Positions 43,612 to 52,621 of a DNA stretch of 64,000 bases are shown one piece after another (position 1 is the stretch's first letter; each line of letters starts with the position of its first letter). A model generated the notes under the pieces. That model saw nothing but the letters and a program-made list of their open reading frames with translations. It was not told the origin of the DNA and searched no databases. The stretch is from Glycomyces sp. YM15 (GTDB taxonomy: Bacteria > Actinomycetota > Actinomycetes > Mycobacteriales > Micromonosporaceae), in NCBI RefSeq assembly GCF_016918015.1, contig NZ_JAERMK010000004.1, positions 121,264 to 185,263 on the forward strand. Reading direction: 5' to 3'. Position numbers and translations under genes: made by a program.

Positions 43612-44571
43612 GATCGTCGCGAGTGCGAGCGGTAGGAGCTCAGGAACGGCCGCATCGAGCCACTCGATGCGGCCGTCTCTTCTGAACCAGGAGCGCTGGC
43701 GGCGCACGAAGCGGCGCGTGCCCTGCACCGTGAGACGGAAGGCTTCGGCTTCGTCGTATTCGCCCGAGAAATGGGCGAGGACCTGCTGGTAGCCGAGGGC
43801 GCGGGACGCGGTGCGGCCTTCGCGCAGGCCCCGTGACTCGAGCGCGCGGACCTCGTCGAGGAGCCCGGCGTCCCACATGTGCCGCACGCGGCGCTCGATG
43901 CGCTCGTCGAGGACCGCGGTGTCGAGGTCGACGCCGATGCGGATCGCCTCGAAATGGGCCTTCGGCACGGGCAGGCTCGCGGTGAACGAGCCGGTGAGCT
44001 CCACGACCTCCAGGGCGCGCACGACACGGCGGCCGTTCGAGGGCAGGATCGCCTTCGCGGCGGCGGCGTCGAGCGCCTTCAGGCGCTCCCAGAGGGCCGC
44101 TGGGCCCTCCCGCTCCAATTCGGCCTCGAGCCGGGCCCGGATCACCGGGTCGGTGCCGGGGAAGTCCATCTCGTCGAGCGCGGCCTGCACATAGAGTCCG
44201 GAGCCGCCGACGAGGACCGGGCGCTTCCCGCGGGAGCGGATGTCCGCGATCGCCTCCCGGGCGAGGCGCTGGTAACTGGCCACATCGGCCGGTTCGGTGA
44301 CGTCCAGGACGTCGAAGACATGATGGGGGACACCGCGCTTCTCGGACTCGGTGATCTTCGCGGTCCCGATGTCCATGCCCCGGTAGAGCTGCATCGAGTC
44401 GGCGTTCACCACCTCGCCGTCCAGTGCTTCCGCCAGCGCGACCGACAGCGCGGTCTTCCCCGCCGCGGTGGGGCCTACGACGGCGATCACCGGCGGCTGT
44501 AGGGTGGGGAGGCTGCCGGCGTGCGTTGCAGAGCCCAACTGAACGACCCCTTCGGTTCGAGCGGCGACCAC
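43612..44571 (-). CDS. miaA: tRNA dimethylallyltransferase (MiaA), no stop at family end
   Basis: MiaA transfers a dimethylallyl group to A37 of tRNAs that read UNN codons; MiaB (55-56.5 kb) then methylthiolates it. Seen are the P-loop VVGPTAAGKTALS, the DSMQLYRGMDIGTAKI segment, GGSGLYVQA, ALGYQQV and RRFVRRQRSWFRRD. The family part ends near residue 315-320 (about 43612), but no stop follows: the frame stays open to 42610, antisense through the aldo/keto gene, for another 330 codons. A stop in another frame lies at 43638-43640, so a frameshift or base error at the 3' end is likely. The start is uncertain: GTG 44571, TTG 44538 (AAGGGG upstream) or GTG 44490. Confidence 0.85.
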
Positions 44572-44653
44572 CCGGCTGGCGGAGACCCGTCAACCACCGT
44601 AAGGTACGGGAAGTACGTCCCTAAGTTCGTGTGAAGGATTTGAGATTACCGCG

Positions 44654-45871
44654 ATGAGTGACCTCGGAGACTGGACCAGCTTCGGCCGCGTTGACGCCGA
44701 CGGCACGGTCTATGTGAAAACCTCCTCCGGCGAGCGCGCGGTCGGCTCGTGGCAGGCCGGCTCCACGGAGGAGGGCCTCGCGCACTTCGCGCGCAAGTAC
44801 GCCGACCTCGTGGTCGAAGTCGATCTCATCGCCGCCCGTCTGAACTCGGAGTCCGCCGACGTCGAGCAGGCCGCCTCGCAGCTGCGCAAGCTCCGCGAAG
44901 GCCTCGACACCGCGGCCGTGGTCGGGGACGTCGACGCCCTCGCCGCGCGCCTCGACGGCCTGTCCAAGCACGCCGAGGACAAGCTCGGCGAGTTCAAGGC
45001 CGCGAAGGACGCCGAGCGCGCCGAAGCGGTCGCCGCCAAGGAGGCCCTCGTGGCCGAGGCGGAGGAGCTCGCGGCGAAGGACAGCCACTGGAAGGCCTCG
45101 GGCGCCCGCTTCTCGGAGATCATCGAGGAGTGGAAGGCGATCCACGGGGTCGACCGGAAGACCGACCAGAAGCTGTGGCGCCGGTTCTCCGCCGCCCGCG
45201 ACACGTTCACGCGCCACCGCGGCGCCTACTTCTCGCAGCTCGACGCCGAGCGCAAGGTGATCGGGCAGAAGAAGGAAGAGCTGATCGCGCGCGCCGAGGC
45301 GCTCTCGACCTCGACCGACTGGGGACCGACCGCCGACGCGCTCAAGGGCCTCATGGCCGAGTGGAAGGACGCCGGGCGACTGGCGCCCGACGCCGAGCAG
45401 AAGGCCTGGAAGCGGTTCCGGGCCGCGCAGGACGTGTTCTTCAACGCCCGCTCCGAGGTCTTCTCGGCCCGCGACGCGGAACTCGAGGCCAACCAGGCCG
45501 CGAAGGAAGAGCTCCTGAAGCAGGCCGAGGCGCTGGACATCGAGGCCGACCCGAAGGCCGCGCAGAACGCGTTCCGCGAGCTGCAGGCCGGCTGGCACGA
45601 CATCGGCGCGGTCCCGCGCAAGAACCAGGCCAAGCTGCAGCGGCGCCTGCGCAACGTCGAGGACAAGCTCCGCGACGCGCTGGACACCGCCTGGCGCAAG
45701 GTCCCGGTCGAGAAGAACCCGCTGCTGCTCCAGATGCGCCAGCAGGTCGCCGAGGCCGAGGAGAAGCTGGAGCGTGCGAAGGCCGACGGGAACGCGAGCC
45801 GCATCAAGAAGGCGGAAGCGGACCTGGCGAGCAAGAAGCAGTTCCTGCAGCTTGCGGAGGGAACCAAGTAG
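44654..45871 (+). CDS. DUF349 repeat protein
   Basis: A 405-residue, highly charged helical protein with several DUF349 repeats (WKASGARFSEIIEEWKAI, then TADALKGLMAEWKDAGR and QNAFRELQAGWHDIGA), each with a Trp and an amphipathic helix. The C-terminus (RQQVAEAEEKLERAKAD) is coiled coil. The family function is unknown; some members are linked to cell envelope or RNA binding. ATG start. It is divergent from miaA, and a hairpin terminator follows. Confidence 0.88.
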   Translation: MSDLGDWTSFGRVDADGTVYVKTSSGERAVGSWQAGSTEEGLAHFARKYADLVVEVDLIAARLNSESADVEQAASQLRKLREGLDTAAVVGDVDALAARLDGLSKHAEDKLGEFKAAKDAERAEAVAAKEALVAEAEELAAKDSHWKASGARFSEIIEEWKAIHGVDRKTDQKLWRRFSAARDTFTRHRGAYFSQLDAERKVIGQKKEELIARAEALSTSTDWGPTADALKGLMAEWKDAGRLAPDAEQKAWKRFRAAQDVFFNARSEVFSARDAELEANQAAKEELLKQAEALDIEADPKAAQNAFRELQAGWHDIGAVPRKNQAKLQRRLRNVEDKLRDALDTAWRKVPVEKNPLLLQMRQQVAEAEEKLERAKADGNASRIKKAEADLASKKQFLQLAEGTK

Positions 45872-45952
45872 GCGAAATCTGCCGTTGTCCCGGGATTCGC
45901 GGGAACGCGTGAGCGCGTTCGCCGACGGAACGGGATAATGGGACAGGGCTAC

Positions 45953-45983
45953 AACGGCGTGGACCGATCCGGTTCACGCCGTT
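45953..45983 (+). terminator. Terminator after the DUF349 gene
   Basis: AACGGCGTGGACC pairs with GGTTCACGCCGTT (13 bp, one G-U) around a 5-base loop, followed by CGCTTTG. It separates the DUF349 gene from the phosphatase gene. Confidence 0.65.
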
Positions 45984-46037
45984 CGCTTTGCCCGCCGTTC
46001 CCCGCCGCGCACCCCGTCGAAAGGAAGGCAGTCGCCC

Positions 46038-46796
46038 ATGGCCATGGATAACACCGCACTGGAGACGCTCCCCCCGCAGTTCGTCCCGACCGAGAACGTG
46101 TTCAACCTCCGCGATGTCGGCGGCTGGAACGCCCTGGGCGGCAAGAAGGTCAAGACCGGTCAGGTCTTCCGCTCCGACAACTTCGGCAACGCGACCGAGG
46201 CCGATATCGACCACGTCGTCAACCACCTCGGCGTGAAGCACGTGATCGACCTGCGCCGGGCCGAGGAGTGGGACGAGTCCGGCCGGTTCCCGGACCTCGA
46301 CGGCGTCGATTTCCACCACTTCGAACTGCTCCACATCAAGTGGGAGCAGATCGGGATGCGGGTGAACGGCGTCTCGGACGAGGCCGAGGTGATCGAGTTC
46401 CTCCGGCACCGCTACACCGGGATGATGGAGTCCGGGTACCTGTCCGTGCGCAACTCGCTCGAAGTGATCGCGAGCGGCGAACCGGTGGTGTTCCACTGCA
46501 TGGCCGGGAAGGACCGCACCGGGATCGTCGCGGCGGTCCTGCTCTCGATCCTCGGGGTCGACGACGAGGACATCGCCGCGGATTACGCCCTCACCTCGTT
46601 CGGCTCGGCGCGCTGGCGCGCATGGCGCGACGAGAAGTTCGGGAAGCCGGAGGTCGAGGGCGGCCTGGCCACCCCGGCCGAGGCGATGCTCCAGACCATC
46701 AGGGAGATCAACGCCCGCTTCGGTTCCATGGAGCGGTACGCCGAGGCGACCGGGTTCAAGGGCGCGGACGACCTGCGCGACCTGCTGCTCCAATAG
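46038..46796 (+). CDS. Tyrosine-protein phosphatase, PTP/dual-specificity type
   Basis: A 252-residue phosphatase of the lipid- and tyrosine-phosphatase (Y_phosphatase3/MptpB-like) family. The P-loop is FHCMAGKDRTG with the Cys nucleophile and Arg; NLRDVGGW at the N-terminus and an RRAEEWDESG segment also fit. It may dephosphorylate Tyr or phosphoinositides. ATG start with GGAAGG upstream (a second ATG two codons in is possible). No signal peptide is seen. A perfect hairpin follows its stop. Confidence 0.9.
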   Translation: MAMDNTALETLPPQFVPTENVFNLRDVGGWNALGGKKVKTGQVFRSDNFGNATEADIDHVVNHLGVKHVIDLRRAEEWDESGRFPDLDGVDFHHFELLHIKWEQIGMRVNGVSDEAEVIEFLRHRYTGMMESGYLSVRNSLEVIASGEPVVFHCMAGKDRTGIVAAVLLSILGVDDEDIAADYALTSFGSARWRAWRDEKFGKPEVEGGLATPAEAMLQTIREINARFGSMERYAEATGFKGADDLRDLLLQ

Positions 46797-46807
46797 GACG
46801 CGGACCG

Positions 46808-46842
46808 TTCACCTGCCGGCCGCCTACCGGTCGGCAGGTGAA
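46808..46842 (+). terminator. Terminator after the phosphatase gene
   Basis: TTCACCTGCCG (46808-46818) and CGGCAGGTGAA (46832-46842) form a perfect 11-bp stem with a 13-base, partly pairing loop, followed by ATTCGATT. Confidence 0.65.
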
Positions 46843-46884
46843 ATTCGATTGCCCGGTGTCATACCCTGCTCGTACGGTGGATGA

Positions 46885-48708
46885 GTGGGCTCAGAGCGGT
46901 TGAAAACTCCAGAACTGTCCGAAACAGACGATCTCGAGCCGCAGCGTCCGGCACCTGCCCGTACGACGGCGCTGACGAACCTGTGGCGCATCAAGAAGTA
47001 CCTGTACCCCTACCGGTTCCGGCTGGCGCTGCTGTGGACGATGGTGCTCTTGAACATCGCCTCCGGCCTGGCCATCCCCCCGCTGGTCGGCAGGGCCATC
47101 GACGGCCCGATCGCAGACCGCGACATGCGGGGCCTGTGGATCATCGTCGGCGTCATCGCCCTCCTCGGCGCGGCCGACGCGATCCTCCAGCTCTCCCGGC
47201 GCTACATGCAGACCACGACCGCGATGGCGATCGAGGCGGACATGCGGGCCGGGCTCTACGAGCACCTCCAGCGGCTCCACACCGGCTTCCACGACCGCTG
47301 GCAGACCGGGCAGCTCCTCGCCCGCGTCACCTCCGACCTCGGCATGATCCGGCGGTTCTTCGCCGGAGGCCTGGTCTTCGCCATCACCTCGATCGGCATG
47401 ATCGTGATCATCATGGGCCAGCTGCTGTTCATCGAATGGCGCCTGGCCCTCATCGTCGCGGCCTCGGCCGTGCCGCTGTTCCTCATCGGCCGCAAGTTCT
47501 TCAAGGGCTACCTGCCCGCGGCCAGGTCCGAGCAGGACCAGTCCGGCGAGGTCTCCAGCGCCGCCGAGGAATCCGCGCTCGGCATCCGCGCGATCAAGGC
47601 GCTCGGGCGCGGCCCGCTCATGGCGGCGCGCTTCGAGAAGGAGGCCGCCGAACTGCGCGACCGGGGCATCCGCAAGAGCCTCATCGCCTCCCGTTCCTGG
47701 TCGGGCTACGACGCGATCGCGACCGCCGCGATCGGCGCGGTCCTCGTCTTCGGCTCGGTGATGGTCGCCGAAGGGCGAATGACCGTGGGCGACCTGACCG
47801 CGTTCGTCATGCTGCAACTGGCGCTGCTGTGGCCGATCGAGGCCTCCGGCTGGGTCATGGCCCACGGCAACGAGGCCATGACCGCCGCCGACCGCGTCTA
47901 CGAGGTCTTCGACACCGAACCGGCCATCAAGGACCGGCCCGGCGCGAAGGCGCTCGACCGCGGCCAGGTGCGCGGCGAACTCGTCTTCGAAGGCGTGCGC
48001 TTCGGCTACGAGGACGACTCGCGCGACATCCTGCGCGGCGTCGACCTGCGGGTCAAGCCCGGCGAGACCGTCGCGATCGCGGGCAAGACCGGATCGGGCA
48101 AGTCGACGCTCGTGTCGCTGCCGTCCCGGTTGAACGACCCCACCGGCGGTCGCATCCTGCTCGACGGCACGGACCTCCGCGACCTGCAGCTCGCGAACCT
48201 GCGATCCGTGGTGACCACGGCCTTCGAGGAGGCGACGCTCTTCTCGATGAGCGTGCGCGAGAACCTGGCGCTCGGCCGCCCCGACGCGGACGAGGCCGAT
48301 CTCCAAGAGGCCCTTCGGGTCGCGCAGGCCGAATTCGTGCACGACCTGCCGTACGGACTCGACACCCGCATCGGCGAGCAGGGCCTCTCGCTCTCCGGCG
48401 GCCAGCGCCAGCGCCTCGCGCTCGCCCGCGCCGTGGTCGTGCGGCCCGCGGTGCTGGTGCTCGACGACCCGCTGTCGGCACTGGACGTGCACACCGAGGA
48501 GCTGGTGGAGAAGGCGCTGGCGCAGGTGCTGCGGGAGACCACGGCGCTCGTCGTGGTGCACCGGCCGTCGACGGTGGCGCTCGCGGACCGCGTTGCGCTG
48601 CTGCACGAGGGCCGCATCGCCGCGTTCGGGAAGCATTCCGAGCTGATGGCCACGAGCCCCGAATACGTCGAGGTGCTCTCTGCGGAGTCTGAGGAGATGG
48701 CGGCGTGA
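46885..48708 (+). CDS. ABC exporter half-transporter with degenerate ATP site
   Basis: A 607-residue type IV ABC exporter subunit: six membrane helices (residues 40-330) followed by the ATPase domain. Walker A GKTGSGKSTL and signature LSLSGGQRQRL are canonical. Walker B, however, is VLVLDDPLSALD, with Asp in place of the catalytic Glu. That is the hallmark of the degenerate-site partner in heterodimeric exporters. The GTG start at 46885 has TACGGT ending six bases upstream. Its stop overlaps the next gene start by four bases (GTGA). Substrate unknown; drugs or lipids are possible. Confidence 0.9.
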   Translation: MGSERLKTPELSETDDLEPQRPAPARTTALTNLWRIKKYLYPYRFRLALLWTMVLLNIASGLAIPPLVGRAIDGPIADRDMRGLWIIVGVIALLGAADAILQLSRRYMQTTTAMAIEADMRAGLYEHLQRLHTGFHDRWQTGQLLARVTSDLGMIRRFFAGGLVFAITSIGMIVIIMGQLLFIEWRLALIVAASAVPLFLIGRKFFKGYLPAARSEQDQSGEVSSAAEESALGIRAIKALGRGPLMAARFEKEAAELRDRGIRKSLIASRSWSGYDAIATAAIGAVLVFGSVMVAEGRMTVGDLTAFVMLQLALLWPIEASGWVMAHGNEAMTAADRVYEVFDTEPAIKDRPGAKALDRGQVRGELVFEGVRFGYEDDSRDILRGVDLRVKPGETVAIAGKTGSGKSTLVSLPSRLNDPTGGRILLDGTDLRDLQLANLRSVVTTAFEEATLFSMSVRENLALGRPDADEADLQEALRVAQAEFVHDLPYGLDTRIGEQGLSLSGGQRQRLALARAVVVRPAVLVLDDPLSALDVHTEELVEKALAQVLRETTALVVVHRPSTVALADRVALLHEGRIAAFGKHSELMATSPEYVEVLSAESEEMAA

Positions 48709-50576
48709 CGATGACCGAAGAGACCGCTGGCAAGCCTGCTGACAAGCACGTTTCCTGGCGGGGACAGGCCGAGTCGGCCGAGGCCGATCGCACGAGCGCC
48801 GAATCGGACGACGCGGCGTCGATCAAGGAGCTGCGGAGCCGGTCGCGGAAGCTGCTGGGTTCGATGATCCGGCCGCATAAGAAGGCGATCGCGTTCCTGT
48901 GCGGGATCCTGCTGGTGCAGAACTTCACGAGCATGGCCACGCCGCTGCTGGTCATGTTCGGGATCGACAACGCGATCCCGGCGATCCGCGACCGCGGGGA
49001 CTATTCGGTGCTGATCGGCATCGCGGTGGCGTTCGCGGTCGTCTCGGTGCTCAAGTACGTGTGCGTGCGGCTCTACATCGCGCAGTCGGCGAAGGTCGGC
49101 AACGCGATGCTGTTCGCGCTGCGGGGCAGGGTGTTCCGCAAGTTCCAGGACCTTTCGGTGTCGTTCCACGAGCGGTTCACCTCGGGGCGGGTGACGGCGC
49201 GGCAGAGCTCCGACATGGAGTCGATCCGGGAGATGACCGAGAACGGCGTCGACGATCTGGTGCTCGCCGGGCTCAACGTCGTCACGATCACGGTGGTCAT
49301 GCTGGTGATCGACCCGCGCCTGGCGGCGGTGACGCTGTTGACGTTCCCGTTGATGATACTGCTGGGCCGCTGGTTCAACCGGGTGTCGACGCTGGCGTAC
49401 CGGCGGGCGCGCGAGACCGTGGCGCTCTTGATCGTCTACTTCGTGGAGTCGATGGGCGGGGTGCGCGCGGTGCAGGCGTACCGGCGCGAGGAGCGCGACC
49501 GGGAGCTGTTCGCGGGTCTGAACACCGACAACCGGTTCGCGCAGGCCAGGGGCCACCAGCAGAACGCGTTCATGTCCGGCGGGATGCGCGGCATCGGGCA
49601 CCTCGCCACGGTCGTGGTGCTGGTGTTCGGCGGCTGGCAGGTCATGCAGGGCAACACCGAGGTCGGTGTGCTCGCGGCGTTCCTGCTGTACATGAAGCGG
49701 TTCTTCGACCCGCTGAACGAGCTGGTGCAGTTCTACAACGTGCTGCAGTCGGCGACTTCGGCGCTCGAGAAGATCTCCGGTGTCCTCGACGAGGAGGTGG
49801 AGGTCGCCGAACCGGAGGAGCCGCGCACGATCGAGCGTCCTCGCGGGGAGCTGCGGTTCGACGACGTGCGCTTCCAGTACCGGGAGGACCAGGTGGTGCT
49901 GCCGGGCCTGGACCTGCGCATCCCGGGCGGCCAGACCGTGGCGCTCGTGGGCGCCACGGGCGCGGGGAAGACGACGATCGCGAAGCTCGTGAGCCGCTTC
50001 TACGATCCGAAGGCCGGAACGGTCTCGCTCGACGGGGTGGACCTGCGGGACCTGACCGAGCGAGACCTGCGCGAGCACATCGTGATGATCACGCAGGAGA
50101 ACTTCCTGTTCAACGGCACGATCGCGGAGAACATCGAGCTCGGCAGGCCGGGGGCGAGCCGGGAGCGGATCATCGAGGCGGCCGAGGTCGTGGGGGCGCA
50201 CGAGTTCATCGACGCGCTGCCGGACGGCTACGACACGCACGTGCGCAAGCGCGGCGGGCGGCTCTCGGCCGGGCAGCGGCAGCTCGTGGTGTTCGCGCGG
50301 GCGTTCCTCGCCGATCCGCGGGTGCTGATCCTGGACGAGGCGACTTCGTCGCTCGACATCCCCTCGGAGCGGCTCGTGCAGCGCGCGCTGCGCACGATCC
50401 TGGCCGACCGGACGGCGATCATCATCGCCCACCGGTTGTCCACGGTGGAGATCGCTGACCGGGTGCTCGTGCTCGAGCACGGCCGCATCATCGAGGACGG
50501 CCACCCGGACGAGCTCATCGACCACGGCGGCGAATACGCGACCCTGCACCGCCAGTGGGAGGACAGCCTCGTCTGA
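48705..50576 (+). CDS. ABC exporter half-transporter, catalytic partner
   Basis: The 623-residue partner of the preceding half-transporter. It has a charged N-terminal extension (1-45), six membrane helices, Walker A GATGAGKTT, Walker B LILDEATSSLD with the intact catalytic Glu, and H-loop IAHRLS. Its signature is RLSAGQRQL with Ala in place of the second Gly, so it contributes the degenerate signature half of the pair. Thus one ATP site is canonical and one degenerate. The start is GTG at 48705; ATG at 48711 is equally possible. A strong terminator follows. Confidence 0.9.
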   Translation: MTMTEETAGKPADKHVSWRGQAESAEADRTSAESDDAASIKELRSRSRKLLGSMIRPHKKAIAFLCGILLVQNFTSMATPLLVMFGIDNAIPAIRDRGDYSVLIGIAVAFAVVSVLKYVCVRLYIAQSAKVGNAMLFALRGRVFRKFQDLSVSFHERFTSGRVTARQSSDMESIREMTENGVDDLVLAGLNVVTITVVMLVIDPRLAAVTLLTFPLMILLGRWFNRVSTLAYRRARETVALLIVYFVESMGGVRAVQAYRREERDRELFAGLNTDNRFAQARGHQQNAFMSGGMRGIGHLATVVVLVFGGWQVMQGNTEVGVLAAFLLYMKRFFDPLNELVQFYNVLQSATSALEKISGVLDEEVEVAEPEEPRTIERPRGELRFDDVRFQYREDQVVLPGLDLRIPGGQTVALVGATGAGKTTIAKLVSRFYDPKAGTVSLDGVDLRDLTERDLREHIVMITQENFLFNGTIAENIELGRPGASRERIIEAAEVVGAHEFIDALPDGYDTHVRKRGGRLSAGQRQLVVFARAFLADPRVLILDEATSSLDIPSERLVQRALRTILADRTAIIIAHRLSTVEIADRVLVLEHGRIIEDGHPDELIDHGGEYATLHRQWEDSLV

Positions 50577-50578
50577 GT

Positions 50579-50604
50579 CCCGGGCGGGCCGCGGCCCGCC
50601 CGGG
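50579..50604 (+). terminator. Intrinsic terminator of the ABC exporter operon
   Basis: CCCGGGCGGGCC and GGCCCGCCCGGG form a perfect 12-bp stem with a 2-base loop, followed by TCTTCTC. It begins directly after the stop codon. Confidence 0.8.
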
Positions 50605-50685
50605 TCTTCTCTGTCCCGCCGTGCGCTTCCCGGTGGCGTTGTGGCTCGCGGAGGGCCGGACGGTGGTGTTCGACGGCGCGGGCGG

Positions 50686-50710
50686 CGCCGGTTCGCTTCC
50701 CGAACCGGCG
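50686..50710. terminator. Hairpin downstream of the methyltransferase gene
   Basis: CGCCGGTTCG and CGAACCGGCG form a 10-bp stem with a 5-base loop. A second stem (GGTGAGGCG at 50710-50718 with CGCCTCACC at 50744-50752) overlaps the methyltransferase stop. Either may stop the leftward transcript. Confidence 0.45.
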
Positions 50711-50747
50711 GTGAGGCGTCAGCGATCCGGTGGGGCGGCGCTCCGCC

Positions 50748-51551
50748 TCACCGGTGACCGGTGACGAGGTAGTAGTCGACCCAGCCGTTCTCGTAGCAGC
50801 GCAGCCAGTTGCGGCCCCACGAGTCGCGGTACTCGGTCTGGGCGACCCAGCGGTCGAACTGGCGCCACACGTGCTCGCCGATCGCGGTCACGGTGACCTC
50901 GAATCCGGCTGCGGTGAGGTCGGCGGCGAACTCCCCCACCGGCCTGATGATGTCGACGCCGGAGGCGACGGTCTCGAGGAGATCGACGACCGGCACGGTG
51001 TCCGCGCCGTCGGGCGCGAAGAACGTCGCGGCGGCGAATCGCCCGCCCGGTTTGAGGACCCGGTGCGCTTCGCGGGCGACGGCGGCGAGGTCGTCGACGT
51101 GCTGGAGCATCTCGACGGCGTAGACGCCGTCGAAAGACCCGTCACCCCAGGGGATTTCGGTGACCGATCCCCGGTGGAACGAGAGCCGGTCGGGCATCTC
51201 CTTCAAGGTGAAGTCGTTGGTCTCGGCGGCCCGGGCGAGCTGCGCGGCCGACCGGTCGAGCCCGGACACGTGCACGCTGAATTCGCGGGCGACGAGCGCC
51301 GCTCCGACGCCGAGGCCGGATCCGAGTTCGAGCAGCGCCTCCCGCGCGCGGGGCTCGAGCCGCGAGACGACCTGCCGGTACAGCTCGGCCTGGCTGGCGG
51401 TCCGCTCCTCGATCGAGATCTCGCGGGCGGGGTCGAGTTCGCCCCAGTACCCGTAGTTGATGAACGACCCCGAGAAGATCGAGAGCGAGCCGAGGTCCAG
51501 CTCGCCGTACATGAGATCGCGCTTCGCCTGAACGTCGAGTTCCTGTTCCAT
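50748..51551 (-). CDS. Class I SAM-dependent methyltransferase
   Basis: A 267-residue methyltransferase. Motif I is LELGSGLGVGAAL and motif III is SFDGVYAVEMLQHVDD; an acidic residue in SGLDRS binds the ribose of SAM. It resembles small-molecule O- or C-methyltransferases (natural-product or lipid type), with a Trp/Tyr-rich C-terminus. The substrate is unknown. The ATG at 51551 is chosen because CAGAAT ends eight bases before it; the longer frame adds six residues. Confidence 0.85.
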   Translation of the reverse strand: MEQELDVQAKRDLMYGELDLGSLSIFSGSFINYGYWGELDPAREISIEERTASQAELYRQVVSRLEPRAREALLELGSGLGVGAALVAREFSVHVSGLDRSAAQLARAAETNDFTLKEMPDRLSFHRGSVTEIPWGDGSFDGVYAVEMLQHVDDLAAVAREAHRVLKPGGRFAAATFFAPDGADTVPVVDLLETVASGVDIIRPVGEFAADLTAAGFEVTVTAIGEHVWRQFDRWVAQTEYRDSWGRNWLRCYENGWVDYYLVTGHR

Positions 51552-51604
51552 ACCGTCTGATTCTGGCACGAATCCAACCGTCGTTCCACTGTCGCTCCGG
51601 TGGC

Positions 51605-52618
51605 TCAGGTGTCCTCCGAAGCCCGGCCTTCGATCACTCCGGCGAGGGCGGCGGCGGTGCGGGCGACCGTGCGGTCCGCGTCCTCGGTCAGGTTGCTCAG
51701 CAGTGCCAGGGCGATGGGACTCGGCAGTTCGGCGAGGGCCTGGACCAGCCGCATCCGAACCGCGTGGTCCGCTGACGGGGCGGCGAGTTCGCTTGTCAGC
51801 GCTTGCGTGATCGGTTCCGCCCGCTCCGGGTCGCTTGCCAACGCCCCCAGCACTTCGGCCGCTTCGACGTCGTTCTCGCCGGCCACGATCATGGTGACGA
51901 GAACGGGCACGGCCTCGGTGTCGCCGCGTGCGCCCGAAGCCAGCGCGGCTCGCCAGCGGACCTGAGGGTCCGGGTCGGCGAGCGCGTCGGCGAGGATCGC
52001 GGTCGCTTCATCGCCGGGGATCTCGGCGAGCATCTGCACCGCGCGGCGGCGCACCTCGATGTCATGGCTCGCCAGGCCGAGCGCGAGATCCGACACCACG
52101 TCGTCGCCGACTCGGGCCAGCGCCCAGCGGAGGGCTCCGGCGACGTGGGGATCGGGTTCGTTGAGGACCGCCTCGGCCAGCACCGGGGCGGGCATGTCGG
52201 ACGCCGGAGCGAGGACGGCCTGCTGTCGTCTTGCGGCGCTTGGTGAGCCGAGGCCTCGCAGGAGTTCGACGATCCGCAGGACTCCTTCCCAGCCCGCGGG
52301 TTCCGACGCGTCGACCGCGCGGAGGCGCCTGAGGAGTTCCTGTTCGCGGGCCAGGCGCCGTTCGGTCTCGCGGATGAGGTCGCCGATGAGCGCGGACGGG
52401 GTGAACCCCGGGTCGTCGAGGACCTGGCCGATCTGGCGCAGCGACAGGCCCAGGGTCCGCAGGCTCTCCACGTGGAAGATCCGCTGGATGTCCGCGTCGG
52501 CGTATTCGCGATATCCACTGACGGTGCGGCCGGTGGGCCGCACCAGCCCGAGGGTCTCGTAGTGCCTGAGCATCCGGGCGCTCACCCCCGAGCGTCGTGC
52601 GACCTCACCGATGAGCAT
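51605..52618 (-). CDS. MerR-family regulator fused to HEAT repeats
   Basis: A 337-residue regulator. Residues 1-70 form the MerR winged helix (LIGEVARRSGVSARMLRHYETLGLV with the usual GYREYADADI), followed by the long dimer helix (about 80-115). The rest (130-330) is HEAT/PBS-lyase-like repeats, about six, each with the pattern of an Asp/Pro turn (for example DPHVAGALRWAL, ALADPDPQVRWRA). The expected metal or drug pocket of MerR proteins is absent. ATG with GGAG seven bases upstream, three bases after the stop of the HEAT gene. It should bind DNA and regulate the operon; the HEAT part probably binds the partner. Confidence 0.85.
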   Translation of the reverse strand: MLIGEVARRSGVSARMLRHYETLGLVRPTGRTVSGYREYADADIQRIFHVESLRTLGLSLRQIGQVLDDPGFTPSALIGDLIRETERRLAREQELLRRLRAVDASEPAGWEGVLRIVELLRGLGSPSAARRQQAVLAPASDMPAPVLAEAVLNEPDPHVAGALRWALARVGDDVVSDLALGLASHDIEVRRRAVQMLAEIPGDEATAILADALADPDPQVRWRAALASGARGDTEAVPVLVTMIVAGENDVEAAEVLGALASDPERAEPITQALTSELAAPSADHAVRMRLVQALAELPSPIALALLSNLTEDADRTVARTAAALAGVIEGRASEDT

Positions 52619-52621
52619 CCG

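Noticed and set aside
50577-50747. Small gene between the ABC exporter and the methyltransferase
   Set aside because: A short plus-strand frame exists, but it overlaps two terminator hairpins and has no start signal.
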